Shown here: piece by piece, positions 28,152 through 29,947 of the stretch
How positions within the stretch are numbered: position 1 is the stretch's first letter
Layout: each line of letters starts with the position of its first letter
DNA from: JANNMJ01 sp031397815
GTDB taxonomy: Bacteria > Bacteroidota > Bacteroidia > Cytophagales > Hymenobacteraceae
Direction of reading: 5' to 3'
Assembly (NCBI GenBank): GCA_031397815.1
Contig: JANNMJ010000176.1
Span: 1 to 29,947, forward strand
DNA: 29,947 nucleotides
Position numbers and translations under genes: made by a program
The notes under the pieces: model-generated
Database searches by the model: none
Told to the model about the DNA's origin: nothing
The model's input: only the letters and a program-made list of their open reading frames with translations

Positions 28152-28182
28152 AGAGCCTTTCTCACGGAAGGCTCTTTTTTTT
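28152..28182 (+). terminator. terminator after tRNA-Pro(GGG)
   Basis: AGAGCCTT (28152-28159) pairs with AAGGCTCT (28168-28175), followed by a run of eight T residues. It separates the two tRNA genes, so the second must rely on read-through or on its own promoter. Confidence 0.9.
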
Positions 28183-28191
28183 GACCGCTTT

Positions 28192-28265
28192 TCGGGTATA
28201 GCGCAGCCCGGTAGCGCGCGTCGTTCGGGACGACGAGGCCGTAGGTTCGAATCCTGCTACCCCGA
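28192..28265 (+). tRNA. tRNA-Pro(CGG) with an imperfect acceptor stem
   Basis: The D-arm (GCGC/GCGC), anticodon stem CGTCG/CGACG around TTCGGGA with anticodon CGG, and T-arm GTAGG-TTCGAAT-CCTGC are intact. The acceptor is not: the seven bases before TA are TCGGGTA while the 3' strand is TACCCCG, giving a T-G pair and a C-C clash at positions 1 and 2. It looks as though one G was lost from an original CGGGGTA. CCA is not encoded. The gene is followed by a strong terminator, so it is probably expressed, but acceptor processing may be affected. Confidence 0.88.
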
Positions 28266-28281
28266 CTTGCCAGGTGAGCAC

Positions 28282-28326
28282 AAGCCCGCCGCGACCGCCT
28301 CTGAGGAGGCCTCGCGGCGGGCTTTT
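28282..28326 (+). terminator. terminator after tRNA-Pro(CGG)
   Basis: AAGCCCGCCGCG pairs with CGCGGCGGGCTT around a loop that contains a second small hairpin (GCCTC-TGA-GGAGGC), followed by TTTTT. Confidence 0.9.
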
Positions 28327-28469
28327 TGCTTGCGTTTTGTTTTTAGGGCGCTTCCGGCGCGCTTATTCTCAAAGCAACTCGCGGGGTCTTGCACGTTTTT
28401 CCCGCAACTTTGCGTTGAGCGTCTGCCGAATGTAATTTATTTGGTTGGCTGTAATCCTGCTTATTCGCG

Positions 28470-29885
28470 TTGCGCCTTCTGCCTGCTATTTCTGCTTTTC
28501 GTCTGACCCCGCGCCTAGCGGCCGGTTGGGCGCGCCTATCGGTGGCGGTGGCCTTGCTGTTTTCGGCGGCTGCCTGTCATCGGACGGTTCCTTTTGATAC
28601 CCATCTCGCCGCCGAGGAGCTGGCGATGGAGGGGAAAGCGCCCGTCAAGCCGCCGACGCCGGACTCGGCGGCGTCGTTACCGGCTGGCACGCGTGATACG
28701 TTGGCGATTACGCGCGATACCGTCAATGCGCCGTCCACGCAGACGGCGAAGATGAAGGAGGAGGCCGACAAGCTCGCCAAAGACAAGGCGAAGGCGAAGG
28801 CTGATTTGAAGGCGCTGGCCAAAAAGGCCGGGGGCGCCGCCAAGAAGCTCAAAGGCAAGAGCTTTTTGGGGAAGAAAGTCAAGAAAGGCTACGCCCGTTC
28901 GGGCTCCGGCAAGGGCGCTATCGTCGAGAAATTCCATTATCTGGCGCGTTTCGAGACGCCCGACCCGTACGCTCCGGCCAAATATTATTACCACAAGAAG
29001 CGCCGGAAGGTGTTCAAGACGTCGGTCATCGACCCGAACGTTTCGCTCATTCTGCACGGGCCGTACGAGAAGCGCCAAGGCGCCGTGGTGCTCGAATCGG
29101 GCTACTTCTACATGGGCACCAAGCATTTACGCTGGGAGCGCTACGCCGTCAAAGACCACGTTCTGCTCTCGAAGTATCACTGGGAGAAAGGCTTCCTGCG
29201 CGATTCGCGGATTACGTACTACGAAAACTCGCGCTCGAAAATCAAGGAAGTGCTGCCGTATTACAACGGGCAGCTCGAAGGAGATTACGTGAGCTTCCTG
29301 CCGAACGGGCAGCTCGACTGGACAGGCCAGTTCCAAGGCGGGCGCCACGTCGGTACCTGGACGCAGTATTGGGGTTTCCGGAACCGGCGCCATTATCAGT
29401 GGCAATACCCCAAAACCGAGTTTGAGCCGGATGCCGAGCCGGAGCTGCTGCGCGAATACAACCGCAACGGCACGCTGATTTTCGAGAAAGGCAAGCTCGA
29501 TAAGCGCGAGCTGAACGCGCAGCAGGAGAAACGCACGCAGCCGAAACGCGCCACCGCCAAAACAAAGACGGCGCCCGCCCCGGCCACCGTCACCCCGTTC
29601 GAAGAATCGCCGGAAGACGATGCCGACGGCGAATCAACGGCCGGAGAAGTAGCCGACGAAACCAAAGCCGCGCCCGTCCGGACAGCGAAAGCCACTCCGA
29701 AGAAAACGACGGCCAAGACGCCCGCCAAGGAGCCGAAAACACCGGCCCCCAAAACGCCAACCGTCACTCCCGCCGCGACCGACTCAACCGCCAAAGCCGC
29801 GCCTGCCACCGACCCCGGTCGGCCGCCGACGAAGGAAGAAGCGCGTGACCGCGCCCGGCGTGGGATGTCGAAACCGAAGAAGTAA
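28470..29885 (+). CDS. lipoprotein with MORN-like repeats
   Basis: Predicted lipoprotein of 471 residues starting at TTG 28470. The signal peptide ends in the lipobox SAAAC with C36 (SVAVALLFSAAACHRT). A Lys/Ala/Glu-rich helical stretch follows (about 95-150). The central domain (about 155-350) has MORN-type repeats with the usual wording: ILHGPYEKRQGAVVLESGYF, YYNGQLEGDYVSFLPNGQLD and GQFQGGRHVGTWTQYW, then LLREYNRNGTLIFEKG. Such YwqK-like repeats occur in many Bacteroidota surface proteins of unknown function. The last 110 residues are low-complexity, rich in Lys, Pro, Thr and Ala, and probably disordered. CAACTTTG at 28405-28412 is a possible -7 box. The start is the least certain part, since no ATG is available before residue 53. 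Confidence 0.75.
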   Translation: MRLLPAISAFRLTPRLAAGWARLSVAVALLFSAAACHRTVPFDTHLAAEELAMEGKAPVKPPTPDSAASLPAGTRDTLAITRDTVNAPSTQTAKMKEEADKLAKDKAKAKADLKALAKKAGGAAKKLKGKSFLGKKVKKGYARSGSGKGAIVEKFHYLARFETPDPYAPAKYYYHKKRRKVFKTSVIDPNVSLILHGPYEKRQGAVVLESGYFYMGTKHLRWERYAVKDHVLLSKYHWEKGFLRDSRITYYENSRSKIKEVLPYYNGQLEGDYVSFLPNGQLDWTGQFQGGRHVGTWTQYWGFRNRRHYQWQYPKTEFEPDAEPELLREYNRNGTLIFEKGKLDKRELNAQQEKRTQPKRATAKTKTAPAPATVTPFEESPEDDADGESTAGEVADETKAAPVRTAKATPKKTTAKTPAKEPKTPAPKTPTVTPAATDSTAKAAPATDPGRPPTKEEARDRARRGMSKPKK

Positions 29886-29947
29886 GCTTCTGTCTGAGCA
29901 AAGCGCCCCAAAAAGCGCCTCAGTAGCCTTTGAACGCGTGTTCGATA

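Overview
This window comes from a high-GC member of the Bacteroidota. The evidence is promoter boxes of the TAnnTTTG type ahead of several genes (for example TACTTTTG before sucA and TACCTTTG before the tRNA-Pro pair), little or no Shine-Dalgarno signal at starts, and families typical of that phylum. I cannot name the genus. A Cytophagales-like organism is a guess from gene content and base composition.

Layout. 1-635: a lower-GC patch with the tail of a gene running in from the left edge and a small unknown gene, possibly a toxin end with its immunity gene. 636-3820 (minus): dihydroorotase and the bifunctional NAD(P)HX repair enzyme, separated by a five-copy 43-bp palindromic repeat array. 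3821-7008: nuoD, an outer-membrane-type protein and msrB, with two copies of a composite inverted-repeat element in the gaps. 7009-10731 (minus): the most unusual part, an RNA-repair and surveillance locus. It reads, in transcription order, a TROVE/vWA Ro protein (rsr), four tandem structured RNAs, and the RNA ligase rtcB. All four RNAs share an outer helix, an internal loop with 5' strand TGCCGT(N) and a T-rich 3' strand ending in GC, an inner helix, and then a domain. In at least two of them that domain is a circularly permuted tRNA mimic. They look like bacterial Y RNAs (YrlA type), and the order matches the rsr-yrl-rtcB arrangement known from enterobacteria, here with four RNA copies.

10732-13997: a candidate small RNA with its own promoter and terminator, nuoC (5.7 kb from nuoD), a GNAT acetyltransferase, a GluQRS-like synthetase coupled to a small exported DUF4440-like protein, and a perfect 24-bp inverted repeat. 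13998-17397: an ECF sigma factor with its probable anti-sigma factor, then an exported PPC-domain protein and a DUF4442 protein. 17398-19693: a second palindromic array with 42-43-bp period, a NuiA-like nuclease inhibitor, a CsbD-like stress protein and an unknown acidic protein. 19694-24246: sucA and sucB of the 2-oxoglutarate dehydrogenase complex, with two nearly identical lipoyl domains in SucB.

24285-27918 (minus): a small regulon of three membrane proteins and a winged-helix regulator. Each of its three promoters carries the same palindrome, CTTTG-N5-CAAAG, overlapping the -7 box, so autoregulation is likely. 27979-29947: two tRNA-Pro genes (anticodons GGG and CGG), each followed by a terminator, and a lipoprotein with MORN-like repeats. 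Most long antisense reading frames here are by-products of GC-rich codon use and were left out.
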